The position numbers were made by a program, and so were the translations under genes. 46,605 nucleotides of DNA from Gemmatimonadota bacterium (GTDB lineage: Bacteria > Gemmatimonadota > Gemmatimonadetes > Palauibacterales > KS3-K002): the NCBI GenBank assembly GCA_020344015.1, contig CP070812.1:2152993-2199597 (forward strand). Direction: 5' to 3'. Positions 8,462-16,753 of the stretch are shown one piece after another; position 1 is the stretch's first letter, and each line of letters begins with the position of its first letter. A model generated the notes under the pieces. That model saw nothing but the letters and a program-made list of their open reading frames with translations, did no database searches and had not been told where the DNA came from.

Positions 8462-8749
8462 TCAGCGCAGCGTGTCGGGTGTGAAGGTCTCTTCGATGAT
8501 GTACTCTATGATGGTGGACTCCAGAGCCGGGTATCGCCGACACAGAGTTGCCCATACTCGCGCTCGGTCAGCACCGCGCGCGGCCAACTCCAGCGCTTGA
8601 TCTTTGACTCGAGCCACCTCGGCGTCGGGCGGCGGCGGCCAGGGCGCCTCCAATCCGCAGCGACAACACACGCCCGTTTCGTAGTAGTAGCAGGAGCAGT
8701 GTCGCTCGTCGCATTCCGGAAGGTCGCTGGCGTGAAGCCAATCATCCAT
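8462..8749 (-). CDS. Cysteine-rich 95-aa protein of unknown function
   Basis: I do not recognise the family. The N-terminal half holds a dense cysteine cluster (C at about 13, 18, 20, 28, 29 and 31; motifs CDERHCSC and CCRCG), suggesting a metal site, probably zinc or iron-sulfur. A PWPPPPDAE linker and a helical C-terminal half follow (RVKDQALELAARGADRARVW, YPALESTIIEYIIEE). There is no signal peptide or membrane helix. It sits alone between larC (110 bp upstream) and the oxidoreductase gene (33 bp downstream) on the same strand. It is kept as real because of its non-random composition and its fit into the gap. The overlapping frames at 8506-8745 and 8742-9014 look like shadows. Confidence 0.65.
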   Translation of the reverse strand: MDDWLHASDLPECDERHCSCYYYETGVCCRCGLEAPWPPPPDAEVARVKDQALELAARGADRARVWATLCRRYPALESTIIEYIIEETFTPDTLR

Positions 8750-8859
8750 CGGGCATCACCGGAAGCACGGTTGGGAAATCTGTCAGGCTTACCGTTTGCA
8801 ACATAGTGTCCGCCATGCGCGCGGGCAATGGACCAAACGCCCCCGATGAGTCGATGTGA

Positions 8860-10026
8860 TCAGACGTTGCGCAACAGCTGGTCGATCTCGTTTTGCGCTC
8901 TGAGGGTCGGTACGCCTTCGGCCTGGGCCGCGGCGGCGACGTCGTCGAACTCGGGCTTGTAGTGGACGTGGCCGTCGGGCGATGTGGAAGCTTTGACGCG
9001 TATTGTGTGGCCACGCCACTCCACGGTCTTTGCGGTGCGCGGCAGGATCTCGCGTTGGACTCGCCAGTATCGGAGGCCCAGGGTGGTGCTTCCCTGGAAG
9101 AGGGCGCGGCTCACCGCTTCCCTGCCCGTCTCGGGTACCAGGAGCTCGATCCTGAGCCCGGTGCGGCCCTTCTTCATCTGGACCGGCTGCGTCCAGGCGT
9201 CGATAGCGCCGGCCGCAAAAAGCTCTTCAAGGAGCGACGGGGCGTACTCGGGTGACATGTCGTCGATGTCGGCCTGCATGACGATGAGGTCACCGCGCTC
9301 GTCCAGGTCGGCAATGATGAGGCGCAGGCAGTTGGGGTGCGTTGAAGGGTCGCGGACGCCGGCGCCGTATCCCGAACGAACCGGCGAGAAGTCGCCGTGC
9401 AGTCGCCGGCCGCCGGTGAGGACCGACAGAAGCGCCGCGCCGGTGGGCGTGGTGAGCTCGCCTTCCAGTTCGCTCTCGCGTACCGGCAGATCCTCGAGCA
9501 GCCTGATGGTGGCCGGTGCGGGCAGCGGGAGGGCGCCATGCTGTGCAACGACCCAGCCGATCCCGACGGCGACGGGCCGGGTAAGGCAGCGCTCGATTCC
9601 TAGGCGCGAGATACCGGCGCAGGCCCCGAGGATGTCTACTATGGCATCGTCGGCGCCGACTTCGTGGAAGTGCACTTTCTCCGGCGCGATGCCGTGTATG
9701 CCGCCCTCGACGTCGGCGAGCTTGCGAAACGCGTCACGCGCCCATTCGCGTGCCGCCTCGTCGACCTGAGCGGCGTCGATGATCTCCAACACATCTTTGA
9801 GATGTCGGACGACACCGGACTCCAGCGTCTCGACCCGAACCGCGGTCGCCTTGATGCTCCCGCGTGTAACCTCCTCGATGCTGAGGTCGACCTTGACCGG
9901 CAAGTCAGAGACGAGGGCCTTCAGCCAGTCCGCGTCGAGGCCCAGATCGATGAGCCCGCCCAGGACCATGTCGCCGCTTACTCCGGCGAACGGATCGAAG
10001 ATCAGGCAGCGTGAGCGTTCATCCAT
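8860..10026 (-). CDS. larC: Nickel pincer cofactor biosynthesis protein LarC (single unsplit frame)
   Basis: This 388-aa LarC/DUF111 protein starts CLIFDPFAGVSGDMVLGGLIDLGLD, followed by HGIAPEKVHFHEVGADDAIVDI, ELTTPTGAALL and the C-terminal domain (IDDMSPEYAPSLLEELFAAGAIDAW). LarC inserts nickel into the pincer cofactor of lactate racemase and related enzymes in a CTP-dependent reaction. In Lactobacillus plantarum larC is split and joined by a programmed frameshift; here both halves are in one frame. Translation is placed at the ATG at 10026, since the further in-frame codons up to 10167 overlap the thrC-like gene and look non-coding. It follows that gene by 10 bp. larB, larE and any LarA-type racemase are not in the window. 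Confidence 0.95.
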   Translation of the reverse strand: MDERSRCLIFDPFAGVSGDMVLGGLIDLGLDADWLKALVSDLPVKVDLSIEEVTRGSIKATAVRVETLESGVVRHLKDVLEIIDAAQVDEAAREWARDAFRKLADVEGGIHGIAPEKVHFHEVGADDAIVDILGACAGISRLGIERCLTRPVAVGIGWVVAQHGALPLPAPATIRLLEDLPVRESELEGELTTPTGAALLSVLTGGRRLHGDFSPVRSGYGAGVRDPSTHPNCLRLIIADLDERGDLIVMQADIDDMSPEYAPSLLEELFAAGAIDAWTQPVQMKKGRTGLRIELLVPETGREAVSRALFQGSTTLGLRYWRVQREILPRTAKTVEWRGHTIRVKASTSPDGHVHYKPEFDDVAAAAQAEGVPTLRAQNEIDQLLRNV

Positions 10027-10036
10027 TCGGATCCGC

Positions 10037-11194
10037 CTACTCAACGTACTTAATCCAAGCGCCGGTGTTGAAACAGATGACCTTGTCATCGGGGCCGATG
10101 TGGCCGTCCGCCCGCAAGCGATAGAGCGCGGCGAGCGTCGCGCCACCTTCGGGACAGGCGGCGACACCGTGGTGTAGTAGCTCGTCCGCCGCGGCCAGCA
10201 GATCCTCGTCGCTGACGGCTACGGCTGCACCACCGCTCTCCCTCACGGCACGCAGAATCAGGAAGTCGCCGATGGCGCCGGGGACGCGCAGTCCCCAGGC
10301 GATGGTTTCCGGGTCTTTCCACGGTTCCGCGGTCTCGGCGCCCGACTCCCAGGCGCGAACCATGGGGGCACAGCCGGAGGACTGTACGACGTACATGCGG
10401 GGTCGCTTTCCCGGCTCGAGCCAGCCTAGCGTCTCCATCTCGGCGAAGGCCTTCCACATGCCGATGATCCCCGTGCCGCCGCCTGTGGGATAGATGATGG
10501 CATCGGGCAGACTCCAGCCCAACTGCTCGGCGATCTCGTAGCCCATCGTCTTCTTGCCTTCGACGCGATAGGGCTCGCGGAGCGTGGAGACGTCGAAATA
10601 CCCGGTCTGCTTTGCGAACTCCCGCGCCTTAACGCCGCAGTCGCTGATCACGCCATCGATCAGTTCGACCTGGGCGCCCAGCGCGCGACATTCGGCGATA
10701 ACCAGAGGCGGCGTGTCCTTGGGCATGTAGACTCGCACTGGCACGCCCGCCCGGGAGCCGTAAGCCGAGAGCGCGTCGGCGGCGTTCCCAGCCGACGGAG
10801 CGACGAACCCCTTGGCGCCGCCGGCGACCGCCCGTGTGACGGCCGCCGACATGCCTCGCGCCTTGAAGGAATAGGTGGGATTGAGTCCCTCTTCTTTGAC
10901 GAGCAGCTCGCGGACGCCTGCCGTCTTTGCCGATGCTGGGAGCGAGAGGAGCGGCGTGCCGCCCTCGCCGAGGCTCACCGGCTCTTCATCGGCCGCCAGC
11001 GGCATGACCTCGCGATAACGCCACATGTCCCAGCGGCGACCTTCGAGGCTCTCCGGTCGGAAATCCTTCGCGATCTCCTCCAGTGGGTAGACGGCGAGCA
11101 GCGGAGCGCCGCACTCGGTGCAGACGTTCGGCGTGCCCCCCGTATCGGTCTCGCGTTCACAGCGCGAACAGATGAGCGTGAAGTCCAGTTTCAT
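10037..11194 (-). CDS. thrC: Threonine synthase-like PLP-dependent enzyme
   Basis: This 385-aa fold-type II PLP enzyme has an N-terminal zinc-ribbon (C9, C12, C25, C28), the PLP-lysine segment NPTYSFKARGM (K111), the phosphate-binding SAGNAADALSAY and a second glycine loop YPTGGGTGIIGMW. Threonine synthase converts O-phosphohomoserine to threonine and phosphate. Two signature positions differ from the common forms (SFKARG instead of SFKDRG, SAGNAADA instead of SAGNAGGA). A related beta-replacement enzyme, for example a cysteate synthase-like or diaminopropionate-type paralogue, therefore cannot be excluded. It lies 12 bp after gltX and 10 bp before larC in a same-strand run; no other threonine-pathway gene is nearby. 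Confidence 0.82.
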   Translation of the reverse strand: MKLDFTLICSRCERETDTGGTPNVCTECGAPLLAVYPLEEIAKDFRPESLEGRRWDMWRYREVMPLAADEEPVSLGEGGTPLLSLPASAKTAGVRELLVKEEGLNPTYSFKARGMSAAVTRAVAGGAKGFVAPSAGNAADALSAYGSRAGVPVRVYMPKDTPPLVIAECRALGAQVELIDGVISDCGVKAREFAKQTGYFDVSTLREPYRVEGKKTMGYEIAEQLGWSLPDAIIYPTGGGTGIIGMWKAFAEMETLGWLEPGKRPRMYVVQSSGCAPMVRAWESGAETAEPWKDPETIAWGLRVPGAIGDFLILRAVRESGGAAVAVSDEDLLAAADELLHHGVAACPEGGATLAALYRLRADGHIGPDDKVICFNTGAWIKYVE

Positions 11195-11206
11195 GTCGGT
11201 TCGGGT

Positions 11207-12643
11207 TCAGTTGGCTTTTGCACGCGCTTGTTCGATGACCCGCAGGCACGTGTCTCTTCCCTGGATCTCGAATATGTCGCCGAGCTCGGGCCCCTGAGTC
11301 GATCCGCTCACCGCCGCACGCACCGGCATGAACAGCTTCTTGCCTTTCACGCCGGCTTCGGCGCCGGCGGCACGGATCGCAGCAATTATCTCGTCGGCAT
11401 TCCAATCCCCGAGAGACTCGAGCGCCTTGTGGACGGCCGCGAGGGTGCGCGAGGCATCGGGGCCCTGGAGCACTTCCAGCGCCTCGGGCGTCCAGCTCAT
11501 GGGATCGGGCGGATAGAACTGGGGCAGAAAGCGAGCGGCGCCGCCGAAGGCCGTGATGCGCTCCTGGATCGCGCGGGCGATCCGTAGGCGCTGGTCATCG
11601 CGGTCGGGATACGACTCGGGATCGAGATGTTCGGCGAGTCGCTCGGCGAGTGCCTCGGGATTCATGCGGCGAATGTACTCGCCGGAGAGCCACTCCAGCT
11701 TGTCCGGGTCCATCCTCACGTCGCTGGCACCGAGTCTCGCCAGATCGATCTCCTCTATCAGTCGTTCTGGCGGCAGCACCTCGTCGCCGCTGGGACTCGA
11801 CCAGGAGAGCAGCGACAGGTAGTTGACCAGCGCATCGGGATGGTAGCCCTCGTCCAGGTACTCGCGCAGGCTGCGGGCGCCGTGGCGCTTGGACAGCCCG
11901 GAGCCGTCGGGGCTCAGCACGTGAGGCACGTGGACGAAAGTGGGCGGCTCCACGTCGAGTGCGTGGTAGAGCATTACCTGGCGCGGCGTGTTGGCCAGAT
12001 GCCCTACCCCGCGGATGACGTGGGTGATCGCCATGCCGCAGTCGTCGACGACGACGGCGAAGTTGTACGTCGGGAGCCCGTCCGACTTCATGATCACGAA
12101 GTCGCCGAACTCCTCCGGATCGAAGACGATCGTCCCGCGGATGACGTCGTTGACCACGACCTGTTCGGCCGGGACCGTGAAGCGGATCGCAGGGACTATC
12201 CCGGCTTCGCGATGGCCAGCTTCCTGGTCGGGAGTCAGGTGCCGGCACGCGCCGTCGTAGACCGCGCGCGCACCGCGGGCAATCGCCGCCTCCTTCTTCG
12301 CCTCGAGCTCGTCGGGCTGACAATAGCAGTGAAAAGCCGCGCCCCCCTTCAGCAGCTTATCGGCGTACTCACGGTAGAGTGACGCACGCTCGCTCTGGCG
12401 ATACGGACCTGCCTCGCCACCCACGTCGGGGCCCTCTTCCCAGTCGACCCCCAAGCGGCGAAGCGACTCGATGATCTCGTCCTCGGAGCCGGGCAGGTTG
12501 CGGTCGACGTCGGTGTCCTCGATACGCAGGACGAAGCGGCCGCCGCTGTGCTGTGCGTAGAGCCAGTTGAGCACGGCGATCCGTGCATTTCCCAGGTGTA
12601 GCTCGCCCGTCGGACTGGGCGCGAAACGAGTCTTTACGGTCAT
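11207..12643 (-). CDS. gltX: Glutamyl-tRNA synthetase
   Basis: This 478-aa class I aminoacyl-tRNA synthetase carries the HIGH motif as HLGN (16-19) in FAPSPTGELHLGNARIAV, the anticodon-domain C-terminal half and a KMSKS equivalent GLSKRHG. The zinc-binding element C-Y-C...Y-x-G-A-C (FHCYCQPDE, YDGACRHL) is present. It charges tRNA-Glu; whether it also charges tRNA-Gln cannot be told from the sequence. Start chosen at the ATG at 12643, which gives the family-typical MTVKTRFAPSPTG. The 37 extra in-frame codons to 12754 lie in the repeat-like intergenic region and are not homologous to the family. Confidence 0.97.
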   Translation of the reverse strand: MTVKTRFAPSPTGELHLGNARIAVLNWLYAQHSGGRFVLRIEDTDVDRNLPGSEDEIIESLRRLGVDWEEGPDVGGEAGPYRQSERASLYREYADKLLKGGAAFHCYCQPDELEAKKEAAIARGARAVYDGACRHLTPDQEAGHREAGIVPAIRFTVPAEQVVVNDVIRGTIVFDPEEFGDFVIMKSDGLPTYNFAVVVDDCGMAITHVIRGVGHLANTPRQVMLYHALDVEPPTFVHVPHVLSPDGSGLSKRHGARSLREYLDEGYHPDALVNYLSLLSWSSPSGDEVLPPERLIEEIDLARLGASDVRMDPDKLEWLSGEYIRRMNPEALAERLAEHLDPESYPDRDDQRLRIARAIQERITAFGGAARFLPQFYPPDPMSWTPEALEVLQGPDASRTLAAVHKALESLGDWNADEIIAAIRAAGAEAGVKGKKLFMPVRAAVSGSTQGPELGDIFEIQGRDTCLRVIEQARAKAN

Positions 12644-12973
12644 GCCGATTTGCGGTGCGCAGGGTAGTTGGGTAAACGCGGGGGAAGATAGGGGAAGTGG
12701 GAATTGGGAACAAGCAGTTGACAACCTGGACATTGGACAACCGACAATCGACAATCGAGTCTCGGCTCCTCTTCGGCGCGCGACTTTCGACTCTCGACCT
12801 CCGACGCCAGACTGCTCGCTGTTCGGCGGAGCGTCGAATCACTTCTTGATGATCCGTTGAGGGGCACGCCCCATCTTCGATCAACGTCCATGGAGGCCAT
12901 TCTTTTGACAGAATCGGCGAGCAGAATCTAGATTAAGTTCACTTGGTAGGTAGGCTGTAGTCCGTCACGGAAG
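12644..12973. other. 330-bp intergenic region rich in GTCGA/GACAATCGA words
   Basis: There is no gene here. Between about 12715 and 12830 the sequence is built of short, imperfect, tandem-like words such as GACAATCGACAATCGAG and CGACTTTCGACTCTCGACC. The right part (12900-12960) is more AT-rich and may hold the promoter for gltX on the minus strand, but I see no clear -35/-10 pair. A similar word array occurs at 46311-46480. Confidence 0.5.
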
Positions 12974-12997
12974 AGCCCGGAGACTCTTCTCCGGGCT
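12974..12997 (-). terminator. Hairpin terminator after uvrC
   Basis: A perfect 10-bp stem AGCCCGGAGA / TCTCCGGGCT with a 4-nt loop starts 7 bp after the uvrC stop on the minus strand. The following sequence (CTTCCGTG) is only weakly T-rich, so termination may be partial. It closes the long co-directional gene chain. Confidence 0.6.
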
Positions 12998-13003
12998 TGG
13001 CGT

Positions 13004-14830
13004 TTATTTGCCTACTTCCGCCAGCGCTGCAGCAATCTCTTCTGCAAGCCGCTGTCCGATGCCAGGGACGGAAGCGATCTCATCCACCGACGCCGATCGC
13101 AGTGCTTTGAGACTGCCGAATGCTCGGATAAGCGCCTTCTGGCGTGCGGGTCCGACGCCGGGTACGTCGAGCAGTTCGGAGCGCAGGGTGCGCTTGCTGC
13201 GGCGTTTGCGGTGGTAAGCGAGGCCGAAGCGGTGCGCCTCGTCACGCACCTGTTGGAGCAGTCGCAGTCCGGGCTCGCGGCGTGACAGGCGAAGGGGCTC
13301 GCTTCGATCGAGGGTGAAGATCAGTTCCTCGCGCTTGGCGAGGGATGCAAGCGGCAGGTCGGGCACGCCGGCGCGCTCCAGCGCTTGGGCCGCGGCGGAG
13401 AGCTGGCCCTTGCCGCCGTCGACGAGCACGAGATCGGGCAGTCTGTGCTCCTCTTCGACGCGCCGAGTGAAGTAGCGTCCAACGACCTCCTGCATGGCAG
13501 CGTAGTCGTCCACCCCTTCCACCGATTCGACCTTGAACTGGCGGTACTCGTTCTTGAATGGCTCGCCGTTCTCGAACCAGACGGCGGCACCCACGGGGTC
13601 GGCGCCCTGGATGTTGGAGATATCGAACCCGATGATCGAGCGTGGCACGCGCTCGAGGTTGAGCTCGCTCTGCAGCGAGTACAAGGAATCTGGGGCGCGT
13701 CGCTCGGCTGCCCCTTCGACCAGCCTCCGCTCTTCCAGCAGGTGCCGCGCGTTTTCTTCGGCGCGCTGGATCAGTTCGCGCTTGAGCCCGCGCTGCGGAA
13801 CTCGGACGTTGAAGGCGCGGCCGGTGCGTTCACGCAAGTGCGTCTCGACAGCTTCGCGGTCGGAGAATTCGGCCGGCACCAGCAGTTCCCTGGCCATCTC
13901 CTGTTGCGGTAGGTAGAAGCGCGCGACAAAGGCGGACAGCACGGTCTCCTCGGTTTCGCCCTGTACGTTGCCCATGAAGTGCGCTTCGCGGCCCAGCAAC
14001 TTGCCCTCACGGATCTTGAAGATGACGCCGCAGGCGTCGTCGGCATCGCGGACCAGGGCGATGGCGTCGATGTCTCCACCCCGCGGATCGATGGCCAGTT
14101 GGCGCCGCTCGATCTCCTCCAACCCGCGCAGGATATCCCGGTATTCGGCGGCGCGCTCGAATTCGAGAGTGCTGGCCGCCTCCGCCATGCGCTCGGCCAG
14201 CTTCGTCGCCAGCTTGCTCGTGTGACCCTGGAGCACGAGCAAGACCTCGTCGATCATCTCGCGGTAGTCGGCCTCGGTTTGCAGACCGACGCATGGGGCC
14301 TTGCAGCGGCCGATGTAGTAATCGAGACAGGGCCGCGGCGGCGCCTGGCGCGGGAGGTCGTAGTGGCAAGAGCGGATCGTGTAGAGCTTCTTGATGGCGC
14401 GTAGAGCGCGGCGCATGTGGCCGACGTCGGCGTATGGCCCGAAGTAGCGGGATCCGTCCTTGAGTAGACGACGCGTGACGAAGACCCTGGGCAGCGGCTC
14501 GGCTACCGTGACCTTGATGTAAGGGAAAGTCTTATCGTCGCGCAGTCGGATGTTGAAACGCGGGTCCCATTCTTTGATCAGGTTGGACTCGAGGATCAAC
14601 GCTTCCGAGTCGGAGCTCGTGACGATCGTGTCGAAGTCAGCGATGAGACGCGTCATCTCCGGAGGCTTGTGGTGGCCGGCCTCGTCGCGGAAGTACGAGC
14701 GCACACGATCACGCAGCGAGTGGGCTTTACCGACGTAGATCGGCTTCCCCTTCGAGTTCTTGAGGACATAGACGCCGGTGGCGGCGGGAAGCGCCGCCAA
14801 CTTTTCTTCTATGGAGGTAGTCTGCGACAT
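13004..14830 (-). CDS. uvrC: Excinuclease ABC subunit C
   Basis: This 608-aa protein has the full domain order: GIY-YIG nuclease (GVYVLKNSKGKPIYVGKA at 19-36, supporting glutamate in SDSEALILESNLIKEW), a UVR motif (EFERAAEYRDILRGLEEIE), and the RNase H-like 5' nuclease region (GFDISNIQGADPVGAAVWF, DLVLVDGGKGQLSAA). A C-terminal double helix-hairpin-helix follows (DVPGVGPARQKAL, SVPGIGQRLAEEI). With UvrAB it makes the two incisions of nucleotide excision repair. It starts 3 bp after the murJ stop, so it is probably translated from the same transcript, and it is the last gene before the hairpin at 12974. Confidence 0.98.
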   Translation of the reverse strand: MSQTTSIEEKLAALPAATGVYVLKNSKGKPIYVGKAHSLRDRVRSYFRDEAGHHKPPEMTRLIADFDTIVTSSDSEALILESNLIKEWDPRFNIRLRDDKTFPYIKVTVAEPLPRVFVTRRLLKDGSRYFGPYADVGHMRRALRAIKKLYTIRSCHYDLPRQAPPRPCLDYYIGRCKAPCVGLQTEADYREMIDEVLLVLQGHTSKLATKLAERMAEAASTLEFERAAEYRDILRGLEEIERRQLAIDPRGGDIDAIALVRDADDACGVIFKIREGKLLGREAHFMGNVQGETEETVLSAFVARFYLPQQEMARELLVPAEFSDREAVETHLRERTGRAFNVRVPQRGLKRELIQRAEENARHLLEERRLVEGAAERRAPDSLYSLQSELNLERVPRSIIGFDISNIQGADPVGAAVWFENGEPFKNEYRQFKVESVEGVDDYAAMQEVVGRYFTRRVEEEHRLPDLVLVDGGKGQLSAAAQALERAGVPDLPLASLAKREELIFTLDRSEPLRLSRREPGLRLLQQVRDEAHRFGLAYHRKRRSKRTLRSELLDVPGVGPARQKALIRAFGSLKALRSASVDEIASVPGIGQRLAEEIAAALAEVGK

Positions 14831-14833
14831 CGA

Positions 14834-16414
14834 TTACGAACCAGACTCGTCCGACCAAACCCTCAGGCCCCCGGCGGGCAACGTGTCGAGCAACCGGGCG
14901 GCACCGAGGTACACCAGCCCAAACGCAGCGAGCGTCGCACCGGTCACCCAGAGCCGGGTCAGCAGCGCCGCAGCGCTGGCCGGCTCCGGCGCCAGCCAGT
15001 TGACCACGGCGAGTCCCGCCGCCGCGGCGGCCGCGACGCCCGCGGCCACCTTCATCATGTACAGGATGTCGCCGGAGGTGAAGAGGTCGCCGATCCGCCT
15101 GCTGAGGCCGTTCCAGAGGAGCAGCAGGTAGCACGTGGAGCCTAACGCCGCGCCGATGGCGAGACCGGGCGCGTAGAGTGACCGCATGAGCGATGCTGCT
15201 ATCGCCACCTGGACCACGAGACCGACGACGGCGTAGCGCACCGGCGTCTTCGTATCGAGCATGGCGTGGAAGCCGGAGGCGAACAGCTTGACCGAAGAGG
15301 CTGCCAGCAGGCCGACCGCATAGGCAGCTAGCGTCCCGTGAATGATCGCTGTGTCCTCGGCCAGGAAGTCGCCCCGTTGAAACAGGAGCGCTACGATCCA
15401 GTCGCCGAACAGGATGAAGGCGACGGCCGAAGGCAGGACGGTGAACGCGATGTTGCGGAAGCCGCTCCTGATGCGCAGGCGCAGGGCGCCAAAGGCGGCA
15501 GCATCGGCGTCGCGGGAAAGCTCGGGCAGTGAGGAAGCCGCCACGGCGATGCCGAACAGGCTTAGCGGTAGGAAATAGAGACGCTGGCTGTAGTACAGCG
15601 CGGCCACCGCGCCGTGCACCAGGAAGCTGGCCAGAAACACGTCGACCAAGCTGGCGATTTGTGCAACGCCCTGTCCCACGACCACGGGCCCGAAATTGCG
15701 GATGACGCGCCGCACCGGTTCCCAGGCGGTGTCGAACGACAGCTTGATTCTACCCGACAATCGCCGTGCCGCCGGTAGCTGCACCAGGAACTGCAGAGCC
15801 CCGCCGATGAGGGTCGACCAGGCGAGGGCGACGACGAGCGGCTCCCAGCCGGCTTTCCAGGCGACGAGCAGCCCGATGATCTGCGAGAGGTTCCAGACGA
15901 CCGGCGCCGCGAAGGAAAGGAAGAAGCGGCGATGGCTGTTGAGAACGCCCAGGCACCAGGCAGCCAGGATCATGAACCCGGCCATCGGGAATAGGATGCG
16001 GACGAGCCAGGTTGTGAGGACCACCGACTCGGCGGGCCAACCGGGCACGAGGAGGCGCGTGAGCCACGGCGCCAGCAAGATGCCGATGCCGCTGAGGCCG
16101 GCGGCGAGGAAGAGCAACAGGCCGAGGATGCTACCGGCCAGCCGGCGCGCGTCCGAGCCGGCCCCGCGTCCCAACAGGCCGCTGTAGACCGGTATGAACG
16201 AGGCGGAGAGCGTCCCTTCCCCCAGGAGGTTGCGGATGATGTTGGGGATCCGCAGGGCGGCGGCGTAGGCGTCGGCCGCCACGGTGGTCCCAAAGAACGC
16301 GGCTATCGCCACGTCGCGGCCGAACCCGGCCAGGCGACTAAGAAAAATCCCCGCTCCCACGGCCAAAGCGGGGCGGGGTCTGCGACCTATTCTGTCCGCG
16401 CCCTCACTCGTCAC
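14834..16414 (-). CDS. murJ: Lipid II flippase MurJ
   Basis: This 526-aa polytopic protein of the MviN/MurJ (MOP superfamily) type has about 14 hydrophobic helices and no soluble domain. Recognisable segments are FLSRLAGFGRDVAIAAFFG near the N-terminus, IRNLLGEGTLSASFIPVY and a later FHAMLDTKTPVRYAVVGL. It moves lipid-linked peptidoglycan precursor across the inner membrane. The start overlaps the end of the upstream small membrane gene by 11 nt and its stop is 3 bp before uvrC. No other mur gene is adjacent, so its placement beside uvrC and bshC looks like housekeeping packing and not a wall cluster. Confidence 0.96.
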   Translation of the reverse strand: MTSEGADRIGRRPRPALAVGAGIFLSRLAGFGRDVAIAAFFGTTVAADAYAAALRIPNIIRNLLGEGTLSASFIPVYSGLLGRGAGSDARRLAGSILGLLLFLAAGLSGIGILLAPWLTRLLVPGWPAESVVLTTWLVRILFPMAGFMILAAWCLGVLNSHRRFFLSFAAPVVWNLSQIIGLLVAWKAGWEPLVVALAWSTLIGGALQFLVQLPAARRLSGRIKLSFDTAWEPVRRVIRNFGPVVVGQGVAQIASLVDVFLASFLVHGAVAALYYSQRLYFLPLSLFGIAVAASSLPELSRDADAAAFGALRLRIRSGFRNIAFTVLPSAVAFILFGDWIVALLFQRGDFLAEDTAIIHGTLAAYAVGLLAASSVKLFASGFHAMLDTKTPVRYAVVGLVVQVAIAASLMRSLYAPGLAIGAALGSTCYLLLLWNGLSRRIGDLFTSGDILYMMKVAAGVAAAAAAGLAVVNWLAPEPASAAALLTRLWVTGATLAAFGLVYLGAARLLDTLPAGGLRVWSDESGS

Positions 16415-16673
16415 CGGGCGGCAAAGCCTCCTGTTCCTTGGGCTTCTCGAGCAGCGCTCTGATGAAGCGCGACTCTTCCTGGAGCGACTGAACCGATTCG
16501 CCGAGGTATTGCACCTCTTTCTCCAACTGCTTGAGGCGCTCCTCGCCCTCGCCGTGCTCCTCGCCCGAGCCGAGGCGGCGCGCCAGCGCCCGGCCTACCT
16601 CAGAATCGAGCACGATCGCCGTGAGCGGGATCATCATCAGGAGAAGAACGACGACGCCGAGAACCCAGACCAT
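16404..16673 (-). CDS. Small membrane protein with C-terminal coiled coil
   Basis: This 89-aa protein has one N-terminal membrane helix (VWVLGVVVLLLMMIPLTAIV) and a charged helical tail with heptad character (RLKQLEKEVQYLGESVQSL, RFIRALLEK). The layout resembles PspB of the phage-shock system (helix plus zipper), but I see no sequence match strong enough to name it. It overlaps the murJ start by 11 nt, implying translational coupling, and follows bshC by 80 bp. That gap has a TACAAT box near 16694, which could be a weak internal promoter. Role unknown. Confidence 0.75.
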   Translation of the reverse strand: MVWVLGVVVLLLMMIPLTAIVLDSEVGRALARRLGSGEEHGEGEERLKQLEKEVQYLGESVQSLQEESRFIRALLEKPKEQEALPPGDE

Positions 16674-16753
16674 ATCGAAGAACCGCCTCTATTGTAGCTC
16701 TATAGCTCCGGACCAGCGAAACGTAGGCCGCGGCGCCCTCCGGGGCAAGTAAC

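Noticed and set aside
10027..10167. N-terminal extension of larC
   Set aside because: It overlaps the thrC-like coding region and is basic, low-homology sequence; the ATG at 10026 gives the family-typical start.
12644..12754. N-terminal extension of gltX
   Set aside because: It lies in the repeat-like intergenic region and precedes the conserved start of the synthetase.
12715..12830. CRISPR-like array
   Set aside because: The repeated words are short, imperfect and irregularly spaced, with no constant-length spacers and no cas genes nearby.
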